A DNA stretch of 64,000 nucleotides from Acidobacteriota bacterium. GTDB lineage: Bacteria; Acidobacteriota; Terriglobia; UBA7540. Each line of letters starts with the position of its first letter. The stretch's first letter is position 1. The notes beneath the pieces were generated by a model. The model searched no databases, had not been told where the DNA came from, and was given only the letters and a program-made list of their open reading frames with translations. The DNA lies in the NCBI GenBank assembly GCA_021787735.1, contig JAJYLL010000012.1, forward strand, positions 1 to 64,000, read 5' to 3'. The position numbers were made by a program, and so were the translations under genes. This document shows, piece after piece, positions 43,619 to 53,028 of the stretch.

Positions 43619-45048
43619 AGTTGATTCTCTTCGACTGATTCGTCATCGGAATCGTCTTCGTCCTCATCAGATTCGATCTCCATATTTTCTTCCATGGTCT
43701 CGATGGCATCACCCTGCTCTGAAATGAGCAGACGCTCTTTGCGAGTTGGTGGGTCATCATATGAGACCTCGCCTTCAAATATTTCAGGACGCATGGACAC
43801 CTGAATGAACTCGTCCTCCGCAGCAGGAATATTGAGATTCGATTCGCCCTGCGATAGCCAGTGCAAAGTCGCCAGCAAGCGATCTCGCCACTCTGGATTG
43901 AACCAACTTTTGCACTGCCGTCGTCGTGCACTGTGCATCTTCTGATGACTTGTCCAAGGGGTCGAGCCGTCACTCGTGAAAATCACGTGTGAGGAGATTA
44001 GGTAAGCCAATGAGGGCTGGAACACCGGGCGTGACCGGATACCAAAATGCCAGTATCGCCTGGTGCCGTCCGCCTGTGTAGCATATCCCACGACGCTTCG
44101 ATAGGTTTTCTTGCCGCCGAGCGTTGTGAAATAGATGTCGAGGTTTGGCTGAGACCCTTTGAGGAAGAAATAGCAATGTGACTTGTTTGAGAGTTGGTAC
44201 GTGCCGAGCCCAGTCCCTCCAATCCATCTCTCCCAGCACTCCCGCAGGAGCCTCGACAGAAAGTATGTCCCCTTCTTTGGGTTTAGTTGAGACTTACCCG
44301 CTAGGATGTCTGAGACTGGGAACGTCTTTGATTCGAACAGCGACATCGATGACCCAAGAGCCGGTTGAATCGCAGCAGCCGAGGCGAATGTGACGAGGTC
44401 AATGCCATCCATGAATCCAGCGAACTCCAGCCGGTGTTCGGGCTCAACCGAACGCCCTGTTTTAGTCGGAACTAACGTGTGCAGAAATAGCGAAGGAGGT
44501 GCTTTCTGGATTCGGAGCAGATTGGAAAGATAGGTCTCCGAATCATTCCTAAGACCACGGTTCGCACTGAATTGCGACCTCCACCAGGAGGACACGGCCC
44601 TTGGATTGAAGTTCGGCTTCTTGGGAACTTTTTCTCGTTCGAGAACCTCGACCAATTGCGAATAGCCCTTCGCCCAGCTTTTCTCGAATGGAACCGCATT
44701 GATGCTGGTCAAAAGGACATTGATTTCACTATGCGGCAAATCGTCGATGTGAAGCGGAATCACGAAGTCATGCAGTGATGCATCGAGCTTCGACACGTTC
44801 TTGGCGATCTGCAACTCGTTTCGGGGGCCGTCCTTGTCGTTGGACGTTCGAGAAAGAACGTAGACAAATTTGATCGTCCTTGTCCTGATTGCCTCTTCGG
44901 CATCCTTCCAGAAGGTCTCGCCTCCGAGCAGCTTCGTGAGATCACACCACACACCATATCCGTCCTTCGCCAACTGAAGTGCCAGCCAACGAGTGAATTC
45001 ATTGTCATCAGGATTTGCATGGCTAATAAAAACCATGTCCTTGGTCAT
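43615..45048 (-). CDS. TIR-APAZ NADase subunit of SPARTA
   Basis: A 477 aa protein. Residues 1-130 are a TIR domain (DMVFISHANPDDNEFTRWLA, then VYVLSRTSNDKDGPRNELQI), where Glu78 is in the position of the NAD-cleaving glutamate. The remaining part to about 430 is the APAZ region that pairs with the short Argonaute. The last 25 residues are extremely acidic (EIESDEDEDDSDDESVEE), which is unusual. The system kills or arrests the cell by NAD depletion when triggered. It starts 20 bases after the type III restriction gene, so SPARTA appears to be the tail of the R-M operon. Confidence 0.9.
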   Translation of the reverse strand: MTKDMVFISHANPDDNEFTRWLALQLAKDGYGVWCDLTKLLGGETFWKDAEEAIRTRTIKFVYVLSRTSNDKDGPRNELQIAKNVSKLDASLHDFVIPLHIDDLPHSEINVLLTSINAVPFEKSWAKGYSQLVEVLEREKVPKKPNFNPRAVSSWWRSQFSANRGLRNDSETYLSNLLRIQKAPPSLFLHTLVPTKTGRSVEPEHRLEFAGFMDGIDLVTFASAAAIQPALGSSMSLFESKTFPVSDILAGKSQLNPKKGTYFLSRLLRECWERWIGGTGLGTYQLSNKSHCYFFLKGSQPNLDIYFTTLGGKKTYRSVVGYATQADGTRRYWHFGIRSRPVFQPSLAYLISSHVIFTSDGSTPWTSHQKMHSARRRQCKSWFNPEWRDRLLATLHWLSQGESNLNIPAAEDEFIQVSMRPEIFEGEVSYDDPPTRKERLLISEQGDAIETMEENMEIESDEDEDDSDDESVEENQL

Positions 45049-45068
45049 TAAGAGCCACCCACCGATTT

Positions 45069-47789
45069 TCAGTCTTCAAGGACAGACTTTGCTGCTTTTA
45101 ACGTGTACGCCGCTGCGAGTCCCTGAATTGTCTTCGCCTCTGTAACAGTGTCGTGTGGAATCAGAAGATACGCCCATGGTTTCCCACCTACCTGCTTTTC
45201 GTGGGCGGTAGCACATTCACACCAATTCACAGCAGCCCTCGCCTTCTCCTGGACTTCAAGCGAGTTCATGTCCTTTGCCGCCTTCGTCTCGCAAATCAAC
45301 TTCGATGTTTTCGCCTCGACGATGAAGTCCGGCTCGTACGGGACATCACCGTCAACGCCTTTGTAGTAAATACGGATTGCCTCTTTATCGGGCTTGAACC
45401 ACTTCACCACGTCTACATCGTTCTCAAGCAACACAGCAAAACGGCGTTCAGTGTCGGAATGGAATCTCTGTACCGGGTATAGGCACTTCGTGAATCCTCC
45501 GAAGAGCATGCCCCTGATCATCAGTTTGTCTTCAATCGGAGTCCGAAAATATCTGGGTTCCTCACCAACTGGAATCGAATAGCTACTAGGCCGTAATGTC
45601 GTGAACCCCTTGGTCACGTTCGCTTCGTAGTCAGCGGCCTTTTCTTCAAAGTGATCCTGCATTTGCGAGTGGATGATGTTCACAAGCTGGGCTTGGTGAT
45701 ATTGCAACACATTCAGGACATCGTCCTCGTTCGTCAAGTATGACTGGAGATGCCTAACCACCTGTCTGGCCAGCTTATACAGCAGGTCAGCATGATCGTC
45801 ATAGCTCACGTCGTCGAAATCGATCAGACCCCGTACGAGATAATCCTCCAGCCGCTCTTCCGGGACGATCCCGTCTCCGCTGATTAGGCGGTATCGGGCA
45901 TGGTCATTCAAGTGGGCTATCAGGATGTCTTTTGCAACGGGCTGGAGATGCACCCCTTTAAGATCGAGGTCGAAGTTTCCGTATCCCGCCCTCACCTCAC
46001 CCTTCGGGAGGACGACGATTTTCGGAATGTCGATAGTGCTCTCGACGTACAGATCGACCATCTTCGCCACTACATCCGCCACGTTGACCTGTTCTGTTAC
46101 ACCTGCGAGTTCCCCTTGCACTGGAGCAACTGTGAGTTGAACCTTTTCAACGAGCTTCTGGAGGTTTACTGGCGACTTCAGATCACGGGAACGGGAGAGC
46201 CGTTCAAACTGCTTAATCACCGTCAGAGTCGCCTTGGCGACTGTCTGCTCTCGCTCGGTATTGAACAACGGCTTCTGCTCCGGGCGGGTGGCGTCCCAGG
46301 CGATTCTACTCACGATGACTGGCACAACCTCCACGACTTTCTGGTCACGGTCGGGAATGTCACGCCCAATCACCACGCCTGTACGGATGATCGAATCGGG
46401 CCTGTTTGCCTCATCAATGATCTCCTGAAAACGATCATGCGAGACGATGGTCAGCCGATCTACAGCCGGAACGCCGACTCGCTTGCCATAGGGCAGCCGT
46501 AACCCACGTCCAATCGATTGCTCCACGAGCGTCTTGGAGTTGGCGGCCCGTAACGGAACAATTGTGAAAAGGTTGGTTACATCCCAACCCTCTTTTAGCA
46601 TATTGACGTGGATTACGATTTCGGTCGGATTGTCCCGGCTCTCCACGGACAACAATTGCTGGATGGTTTCGTCTCTTTCTTCCCCTCGGAGGTTCGAATG
46701 AACGGTAATCACCTTGCCTTTGTAGCGTCCTTCAAAGAACGAGTCGTCTTCGATTCGCTTCAAGAGATCGTTGGCGTGATCGGTATGCTCAGCAACCACG
46801 AGCATGAATGGTTTAACAATGGGTTTGCCGTTGTCTCTAGCAAAGACTTCGAGTTCGATTTTGGTGTTTTCGTGAACTCGTACGCCGTCTTCCAGCTTTA
46901 ATTTCTCCAGTCCTGCTTTGTCGTAATTCTTTGCATCGAAGTTCTCTCGGGTGGCAACCGCAGGCTCTTTAACGAAGTCGTCCTTCATCGCACTGGAGAG
47001 CGGGTAGCTGTAGATCACATTCTTGAACGGCTCAGTCCGTCCGCCAGTCTCGATCTGCGGTGTAGCAGTGAGTTCCAGGCCGATAATCGGCTTCAATTCG
47101 TTGATAGCTTTCACCCCAGCACTCGCCCGGTAACGATGTGATTCATCCATCAGGAGAACGAGATCGCGGAGGCCTGCCAGGTAATCAAAGTAGCTCTGCC
47201 CGATGTACTCGCTGAGACGTTTGATTTTCGGAGCCTTGTCGCCCCGAACCTCACTGTTGATCTTTGAAATGTTAAAGATGTTGATGTGAATCGGGCTCGT
47301 ATCGAACATCCGACCTTGCGTTGCTTCTTCGCTCCGAATGCCCCGTCCACTCTCGTAGTTATCGCCCGTGATGATTTCGGGTGGGTTCATGGCAAACTCT
47401 GCGATTCCCTCAAACACGTACTTCGGAGTATTCGGAGTGAAATCGGTAATCAGCTTGTTATAAATCGTCAGATTTGGTGCAAGGACGAAAAAGTGGCGGC
47501 TCATTTTCTGTCTGAACAAGTACGTGATGAATGCACCCATCAGACGGGTCTTGCCCACGCCAGTCGCCAAAGCAAAACACATTGACGGAAAGTCACGCTC
47601 GAAGTCGGTGACTGACGGGAAATCCGCCTCAATCGTTTTCAATGCGGTGGCGAGGTCGAGTTCCTGTAAGCCGGAGACCAGGCGATCAAGTGCCAACACT
47701 TCGGCAACTCGTGCCAGAATCTCAAGAGATTCCCGCTGTGGGGGCCGGAGGCTGAGGCGATTCGCAATAGCATTTACGATGGAGTCCAT
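45069..47789 (-). CDS. res: type III restriction enzyme Res subunit
   Basis: A 906 aa superfamily 2 helicase-nuclease. Walker A is ALATGVGKTRLMGAF, the Walker B-type box is LLMDESHRY, motif III is LELTATPQ, motif VI is QSIGRGLRLPYGKR. The C-terminal PD-(D/E)XK domain reads YEPDFIVEAKTSKLICETKA. It cuts DNA after translocation when the partner Mod finds unmodified sites. The ATG lies 2 bases after the mod stop, with GGGGAAG as ribosome binding site. All key motifs are present and the frame is intact. Confidence 0.9.
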   Translation of the reverse strand: MDSIVNAIANRLSLRPPQRESLEILARVAEVLALDRLVSGLQELDLATALKTIEADFPSVTDFERDFPSMCFALATGVGKTRLMGAFITYLFRQKMSRHFFVLAPNLTIYNKLITDFTPNTPKYVFEGIAEFAMNPPEIITGDNYESGRGIRSEEATQGRMFDTSPIHINIFNISKINSEVRGDKAPKIKRLSEYIGQSYFDYLAGLRDLVLLMDESHRYRASAGVKAINELKPIIGLELTATPQIETGGRTEPFKNVIYSYPLSSAMKDDFVKEPAVATRENFDAKNYDKAGLEKLKLEDGVRVHENTKIELEVFARDNGKPIVKPFMLVVAEHTDHANDLLKRIEDDSFFEGRYKGKVITVHSNLRGEERDETIQQLLSVESRDNPTEIVIHVNMLKEGWDVTNLFTIVPLRAANSKTLVEQSIGRGLRLPYGKRVGVPAVDRLTIVSHDRFQEIIDEANRPDSIIRTGVVIGRDIPDRDQKVVEVVPVIVSRIAWDATRPEQKPLFNTEREQTVAKATLTVIKQFERLSRSRDLKSPVNLQKLVEKVQLTVAPVQGELAGVTEQVNVADVVAKMVDLYVESTIDIPKIVVLPKGEVRAGYGNFDLDLKGVHLQPVAKDILIAHLNDHARYRLISGDGIVPEERLEDYLVRGLIDFDDVSYDDHADLLYKLARQVVRHLQSYLTNEDDVLNVLQYHQAQLVNIIHSQMQDHFEEKAADYEANVTKGFTTLRPSSYSIPVGEEPRYFRTPIEDKLMIRGMLFGGFTKCLYPVQRFHSDTERRFAVLLENDVDVVKWFKPDKEAIRIYYKGVDGDVPYEPDFIVEAKTSKLICETKAAKDMNSLEVQEKARAAVNWCECATAHEKQVGGKPWAYLLIPHDTVTEAKTIQGLAAAYTLKAAKSVLED

Positions 47790-47791
47790 TT

Positions 47792-49573
47792 TTATTGCTT
47801 CCCCGTTTCCGCAATATTCGTAAATAAGTCCATTGAGCCGTTAACGATCTTCTTGCGTCCATTTGAAGGCTGTGTAGGAGGCTCCGGTTGTTGTTCTGAC
47901 ACTGGAAGGTTCTTGATTTCCAAGCTGTAGTCATCCCTGCCCCACTCGCATCGATTCAAAACCATCTTGGGGATTTTCTTAATCGTCAAGTTCGGGAATT
48001 GAGCAGTATCTCTAACACGGAATGCAGAACAGCACACAAGCAAAGATCGGTGCTCCCCAACCTCATCGCTGAGCTTTTGCAGTTGATCTCTAGTGAGCAT
48101 CTGGGTGGTCACATAAATGAAATCACGCTCAGTAGAGCACCCATGGTTCCAATAATCCGTGTCGCTCGGGGCATACGTGAATCCTTCGAACTTGCACATG
48201 GCTTCAGCAAGCATTGCGGCGTTGTACTGCCTGCTGATTATCCAATTTCCAAATCTGTCTTTCTCCAGCAGGGAAGATGCAAGGTGGTAATAGCGGAAAC
48301 CACCCCCACCCTTCCAGCTTACGGCCTGCGTGATTCCACTTGGGTCGGAGCCGTCAATGACGCTTTTCATTCGAGGAAGTATGTGTGTGTCGCAGTGCTC
48401 CCCCATTTCAACCATCAGCCACCGTCTCCGCATCTTATGTGCTACCGCTCCCGTCGTACCGGAGCCAGCGAAGGAGTCCAAAACCCAATCTCCGTCCGAG
48501 GTCACCAAGTCTAGCACCCGCTTTATAAGCCCCTCCGGTTTCTTCCCCTTTGGAAAGGAAACCCCCCCCTCGTTGTGAAGGTTGTTGGACAGAATATCGT
48601 CCCAGATCGTCGTTAGTGGTTCACCTGCGACAAATTCGCCATCAATCATCTTAAGCTTGTCGGAATAAAAGAGAACCCGTTCGCCACGCACGAAATACAT
48701 ATCGGAGTAGCCGTCCCTTTGCAACCGAAACACTTCATCTTGAGCGTTCTTTGATTTATCGATAAGTTCCCGAGCAGCGGAACTGACACTGTCATAATCC
48801 GGCCTTGCGAGACGTACCACGTTCTTGGAATTCTGGGCCACAAAATCGTCAAGTTCAGACGGGGCACTCTTTGCTCTAGCACGTGCCTGCTTATCTGTAA
48901 TGCCGTTTCGTTGAGCGAACGCCTTCATCAGTGTTGTGAATTTCCAACATCTAAAATCAGCGTCCAAGTTGCTGATGAATTGCGAATACCTTTTGTCTCT
49001 CTGAGCACGACCGACGTAAACTCGATTCGGCTTCCATTCACTCTTTTCACGTGCATACATCAAAACGAAGTTCGACGTAGTCACGCACCCCGGATTGATT
49101 GCTTTGTGCCCTGTTGGGGCACCTTGTTTGAATGTAATCGCATAAAGTCGATTGTTCCTTCCAAAAATCTCATCCAACAGAACGATCAGGTACCCCAGCT
49201 CGTTATCATCAATGTGAACGAACAGCGTCCCGTCTCTTTTCAGCAAATTGCGGAGCAGTTCAAGGCGATCCCTCATCAACGTTAGCCAAACTGAGTGCTC
49301 AACACCGTCATCGTAGTGCTCCATTGCCTGTTGCGTGTTGAACGGAGGATCGATGTAGATACATTTAATCTGCCCTGCAAATTCCTGTTCCAGTGCTTTT
49401 AGTGCAAGCAGGTTATCGCCACAAATCAATCGATTGTCAAAGATATCATCAGCCGATAGCCGAGCATTGGCGTGGTAGGACTTGGTCGCATCCTCCAGGA
49501 GGATGCGAGGTTCAAGTCGTGGGTGATTGTCCTTCCCGATCCACGTCAATTCCAATTTCGTCGTTTTGTCCAT
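47792..49573 (-). CDS. mod: type III DNA adenine methyltransferase Mod subunit
   Basis: A 593 aa N6-adenine methyltransferase of the beta class: motif IV DPPFNTQQAMEHY comes first (CIYIDPPFN) and the SAM-binding motif I FAGSGTTGAVAHKM later (LDSFAGSGTT). The middle 150 residues contain the target recognition region, which includes RAQRDKRYSQFISNL. The N-terminus NRLICGDNLLALKALEQEFA is typical. It protects host DNA and specifies the site for Res. It is tightly packed between the SNF2 gene (7-base gap) and res (2-base gap). Confidence 0.92.
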   Translation of the reverse strand: MDKTTKLELTWIGKDNHPRLEPRILLEDATKSYHANARLSADDIFDNRLICGDNLLALKALEQEFAGQIKCIYIDPPFNTQQAMEHYDDGVEHSVWLTLMRDRLELLRNLLKRDGTLFVHIDDNELGYLIVLLDEIFGRNNRLYAITFKQGAPTGHKAINPGCVTTSNFVLMYAREKSEWKPNRVYVGRAQRDKRYSQFISNLDADFRCWKFTTLMKAFAQRNGITDKQARARAKSAPSELDDFVAQNSKNVVRLARPDYDSVSSAARELIDKSKNAQDEVFRLQRDGYSDMYFVRGERVLFYSDKLKMIDGEFVAGEPLTTIWDDILSNNLHNEGGVSFPKGKKPEGLIKRVLDLVTSDGDWVLDSFAGSGTTGAVAHKMRRRWLMVEMGEHCDTHILPRMKSVIDGSDPSGITQAVSWKGGGGFRYYHLASSLLEKDRFGNWIISRQYNAAMLAEAMCKFEGFTYAPSDTDYWNHGCSTERDFIYVTTQMLTRDQLQKLSDEVGEHRSLLVCCSAFRVRDTAQFPNLTIKKIPKMVLNRCEWGRDDYSLEIKNLPVSEQQPEPPTQPSNGRKKIVNGSMDLFTNIAETGKQ

Positions 49574-49580
49574 ACCACCC

Positions 49581-52475
49581 CTACATAAGTAACCAACGGA
49601 CGGTGAACACCGGAGTCACAGTGCAGTCCTGTTGAAGCTTTTTCTCTATCGTTTCGATCAGGTCTTGTCGTTGTTTATCAATCCTGTCCTGTGCGTCAAA
49701 AAGCTCCCGACGCTTGCGATTGCGTTCCGACTCCAACTCCCGTACGTGCTTTTGGATTTCAAGCTTCTCAGCCAAAGCAGCAGCAATTTGGGCGGATCGT
49801 CGAGTCTCTCGAATCTGCCGGTCAATTTCCTTTAGCTCTTGCTCAAGCCCAACCTTGAGATCGTCTGACCAGCGGTCGAGTTTGTCCAGTTCAATCTCGA
49901 AGAATGCCGCGTTTCGTTCCGTCAGTGTTACCAGCATTTCGTTCTGCTGTCGTTGCAACGCATCATTCAGTTGACGCTCAACAGCTTCGGCCATCAGTGG
50001 ACAGTCTGATGATTTTCCCGAAGCGGCTAGAGAAAAGAATCGGCGGCACTGTTCGGCATCAACCGGGCTGCCGTCATCGCAGACGCCGCTCAGAAGAACG
50101 AAGTCCTCAATTTCGAGTGCCGTGACGGTCTGACACACAACACGCATAAAACCGCTCTTCCCGACCAGTGGTTCGAGAATGGAAATCTTCTTGCCACAAT
50201 TAGAATAGTCGAACCCCACCATCTGCGAATCAAGTACAAACGCTTTGCATTGCTCGATGATTTTTTGGGCGAGGGGGTGACCTAACCGATACAAGTTCGC
50301 ATCCTCGACATTCTTGCCACTGCGGTACGGCCCCGGATGAATCTGCTCCTCAGGGAACGGATTCTTGACTAGCATGAAGCAGTTTTGCCCGTCTTCGAAT
50401 TTGGCATAAGGTTGAAGATAGAACCGAGTCAGTTCCCATAGCCAGTTCTCGTACTTACTCAGGACTTCACTGCTCTCTCGCAGGTTCACCCGCATCTTCT
50501 CGTGAACCTCTTCGTCGAAGTTCTCAAGCAGTTTTTGACGAGTCTGCCTAATTCGCTCGTCAATCTGTCGCTCCATATCCTGTTGAAGCTGGTCGAAGTT
50601 GAACTGAATCTGCTCTTCGGTACGGCATTTCTGGTAAATGCCAGCAATACGCTTCTCGAAATCGATACCGGAGCCAATGCTTCCGAGCACTTCGTCACTT
50701 GCCCCGAACACGCCACTGAAGAGTTTGAATTTTTCGTCGAGGAGTTGGTATACACGCTGATCCGCTGCGTTCTTCTTGTTGAGGAAGTTTACCACGACCA
50801 CATCATGCTTTTGCCCGTACCGGTGACAGCGTCCGATCCGCTGCTCAATCCGCTGCGGGTTCCACGGCAGGTCGTAATTGATCACCAACGAACAGAACTG
50901 GAGATTGATTCCTTCGGCAGCAGCTTCAGTGGCGATCATGATGATCGCCTCGTCCCGAAAATAATCGACCAGGGCGGCTCTCATGTCCGATGTCTTCGAG
51001 CCCGTGATCCGGTCGGTGCCTTCGTGCTTCTTTAGCCAATTCTGGTAGATTTCTTTCGACTTAGGATCGCTGTTAGAGCCGTTAAACAGGACGACTCTCC
51101 CCTTGTAAACGGACGTGGACTCAAGGATCGAACGCACGTACTCTTGCGTCCGGATGGACTCTGTAAAGATGATCGCTTTTTCTGCACCGCCTTTATTCTT
51201 GGCTTCAGCAAGTCCCCGCTTAAGTGCCGTCTGTAGTCTTTCTCCCTTGGAATTCTTGAAAATCGATTTCGCCAACTCGGTGAACAAACGAAGCGACCGA
51301 ATTTCAGCTTTGACTTCCTGAAGCTGCTCAGGAGTGAAAGCCCACCTGTTTGACATTTCCTCGCCATTATCTTCGCCCTCGTTTTCCTCTTCCTCCCACT
51401 CGTCGGCAAGTTCTTCAAAGCTCTCGAACGTTTCATCGAGTTCCTGGGGAGGCTCCTGGACGGACTCTTGCGATTTGGCGGCTTCCTCCAGTTTGTTTGC
51501 CAGCCCTTCGAGTGTCCCGGCAATTGCAAACGTGGAAGAAGCCAATAGCCGCCTTAGGATCAGAGTCATCAGTTGCCGCTGGCTTGCCGGGAGTGCATAG
51601 AGGTTTTGCCCTTGCAGGTAGTCGGAGACGAGATTGTAGAGCTTCTGCTCCGCCTCCGTCGGCACGAACTCTTCCACCAGAGCGATCCGATTCGTGAAGG
51701 GAATATATTCGAGCACCTGCCGCCGCAAAGTACGCTGGCAGATCAGTTTCAGGCGTTCACGCAATGACTGGAAATCCCTGTCATTTTCTAGTCGTGTAAA
51801 TTGCGTTCGGAAGCTCTTTATGTCGCCGAAAATCTGTTCGTCGACGATGCTGACAAGGCCAAAGAGTTCGAGCAGGGAATTCTGAAGCGGTGTGGCCGTT
51901 AATAGCAGCTTGTCGAATGGTGCAAGGGCTCTCTTGATGGCATTAGCGATCTTGTTCGAGGGCTTATAAACGTTTCGGAGCCGGTGGGCCTCGTCAATGA
52001 CCGCAACGTTCCAAGGGACTTGACACAGATACGGCTCTTTTGATCGAGCAAATTGGAACGAGCAGATGACGATCTCCGGGCGGTCGAAAGGATTGAGGTT
52101 CCCCGAACGGATTTGTTCGTTGAATGTCTTGCTTTCCAAGATCACGGAGGAAAGGAAGAACTTGTCCGAAAGCTCCTGATGCCACTGCTTCCGCAAGCTG
52201 GCGGGAACGATGACGAGAATCTTGCGTTTCCGCTCGGCCCATTTCTGCGAAATGAGTATACCTGCCTCGATGGTTTTTCCAAGGCCGACCTCGTCGGCAA
52301 GTATCGCCCCCTTAGAGAATGGGGAGCGGAAAGCAAATAGGGCAGCTTCGACCTGATGCGGGTTCAGGTCAACCTGTGCGTCAGCGAGGGAAGCCCCCAG
52401 CTTCTCCATGCTGTCTGAAGCACAGCGTTTGGTCAGTTCGAACGCAAAATATTTTGCGTGATAGGCGGTACTCAT
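49581..52475 (-). CDS. SNF2-family helicase of the R-M operon
   Basis: A 964 aa SNF2/HepA-like ATPase. Walker A is GAILADEVGLGKTIEAGILI, the DEAH box is VIDEAHRLRN, motif III is LLLTATPLQNS. The second RecA lobe ends with EGINLQFCSLVINYDLPWNP then QRIEQRIGRCHRYGQ. An acidic insert (EEEENEGEDNGEE) separates the lobes, and the last 200 residues are a coiled coil. Related helicases accompany adenine methylases in DISARM (DrmD) and in extended type III loci. It is the first gene of the five-gene operon ending with the Argonaute. Confidence 0.88.
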   Translation of the reverse strand: MSTAYHAKYFAFELTKRCASDSMEKLGASLADAQVDLNPHQVEAALFAFRSPFSKGAILADEVGLGKTIEAGILISQKWAERKRKILVIVPASLRKQWHQELSDKFFLSSVILESKTFNEQIRSGNLNPFDRPEIVICSFQFARSKEPYLCQVPWNVAVIDEAHRLRNVYKPSNKIANAIKRALAPFDKLLLTATPLQNSLLELFGLVSIVDEQIFGDIKSFRTQFTRLENDRDFQSLRERLKLICQRTLRRQVLEYIPFTNRIALVEEFVPTEAEQKLYNLVSDYLQGQNLYALPASQRQLMTLILRRLLASSTFAIAGTLEGLANKLEEAAKSQESVQEPPQELDETFESFEELADEWEEEENEGEDNGEEMSNRWAFTPEQLQEVKAEIRSLRLFTELAKSIFKNSKGERLQTALKRGLAEAKNKGGAEKAIIFTESIRTQEYVRSILESTSVYKGRVVLFNGSNSDPKSKEIYQNWLKKHEGTDRITGSKTSDMRAALVDYFRDEAIIMIATEAAAEGINLQFCSLVINYDLPWNPQRIEQRIGRCHRYGQKHDVVVVNFLNKKNAADQRVYQLLDEKFKLFSGVFGASDEVLGSIGSGIDFEKRIAGIYQKCRTEEQIQFNFDQLQQDMERQIDERIRQTRQKLLENFDEEVHEKMRVNLRESSEVLSKYENWLWELTRFYLQPYAKFEDGQNCFMLVKNPFPEEQIHPGPYRSGKNVEDANLYRLGHPLAQKIIEQCKAFVLDSQMVGFDYSNCGKKISILEPLVGKSGFMRVVCQTVTALEIEDFVLLSGVCDDGSPVDAEQCRRFFSLAASGKSSDCPLMAEAVERQLNDALQRQQNEMLVTLTERNAAFFEIELDKLDRWSDDLKVGLEQELKEIDRQIRETRRSAQIAAALAEKLEIQKHVRELESERNRKRRELFDAQDRIDKQRQDLIETIEKKLQQDCTVTPVFTVRWLLM

Positions 52476-53028
52476 GGCCGAAGTGGGTTAGTCATTACAT
52501 CCAAAACTGCTGCACTGTTTTGCGTTGCAAAAGCGAAGTCTAGTCTGCGGCATTAGCAGCACAGTTCAACTAGGGCCGCAGTATACACCAAACCAACGAG
52601 CCGGTGCGACAGCCACTACTGTGTTTCCGCTGTTCTTCCTTACGTCGATAGCCAATCACCCCCTCAACGTTCCAGCCAGTGATGTATATCGTGAGCGGGA
52701 GGGAACAGACGAACCTTCCATTCCCAACAATAAGAGACAGTGACATCCGTTGCCCGGAGGAACCATTGGAACCCTGCGTAGAACTCAACGATGAGGGCTG
52801 CGGCAAGAACACCTCCGGTGAAGTTTTCAAGAACATTCCACCAGAAATTCATGACCTGATGTATAGCAAAGAGCCCCGGACAAAGCTGTGGAACACGAGG
52901 ACGGAACTCTTAGTCTCCACTTTGAGAGACGCCGAATTCCACACTAGGGTGTATGATGAACCACCAAGATGGACAGCTTCAGGCCTTGACCGGAGTCGTT
53001 TCAGCATTGCGACAGGTGGGTCAGTCAA
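52476..53028. other. divergent upstream region of SNF2 operon and 53029 operon
   Basis: Apart from the short membrane protein frame at 52664-52852 I see no gene. It must contain the start signals of both the R-M/SPARTA operon (minus) and the three-gene plus-strand operon, but no clear hexamer pair stands out. Confidence 0.35.
52664..52852 (-). CDS. short membrane-anchored protein, probably a fragment
   Basis: A 62 aa frame starting MNFWWNVLENFTGGVLAAAL, with one clear membrane helix and then WFLRATDVTVSYCWEW. From memory this opening matches small membrane proteins that are normally longer, so it may be truncated. It lies upstream of the SNF2 operon on the same strand. Overlapping frames on the other strand have no features. 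Confidence 0.4.
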   Translation of the reverse strand: MNFWWNVLENFTGGVLAAALIVEFYAGFQWFLRATDVTVSYCWEWKVRLFPPAHDIHHWLER

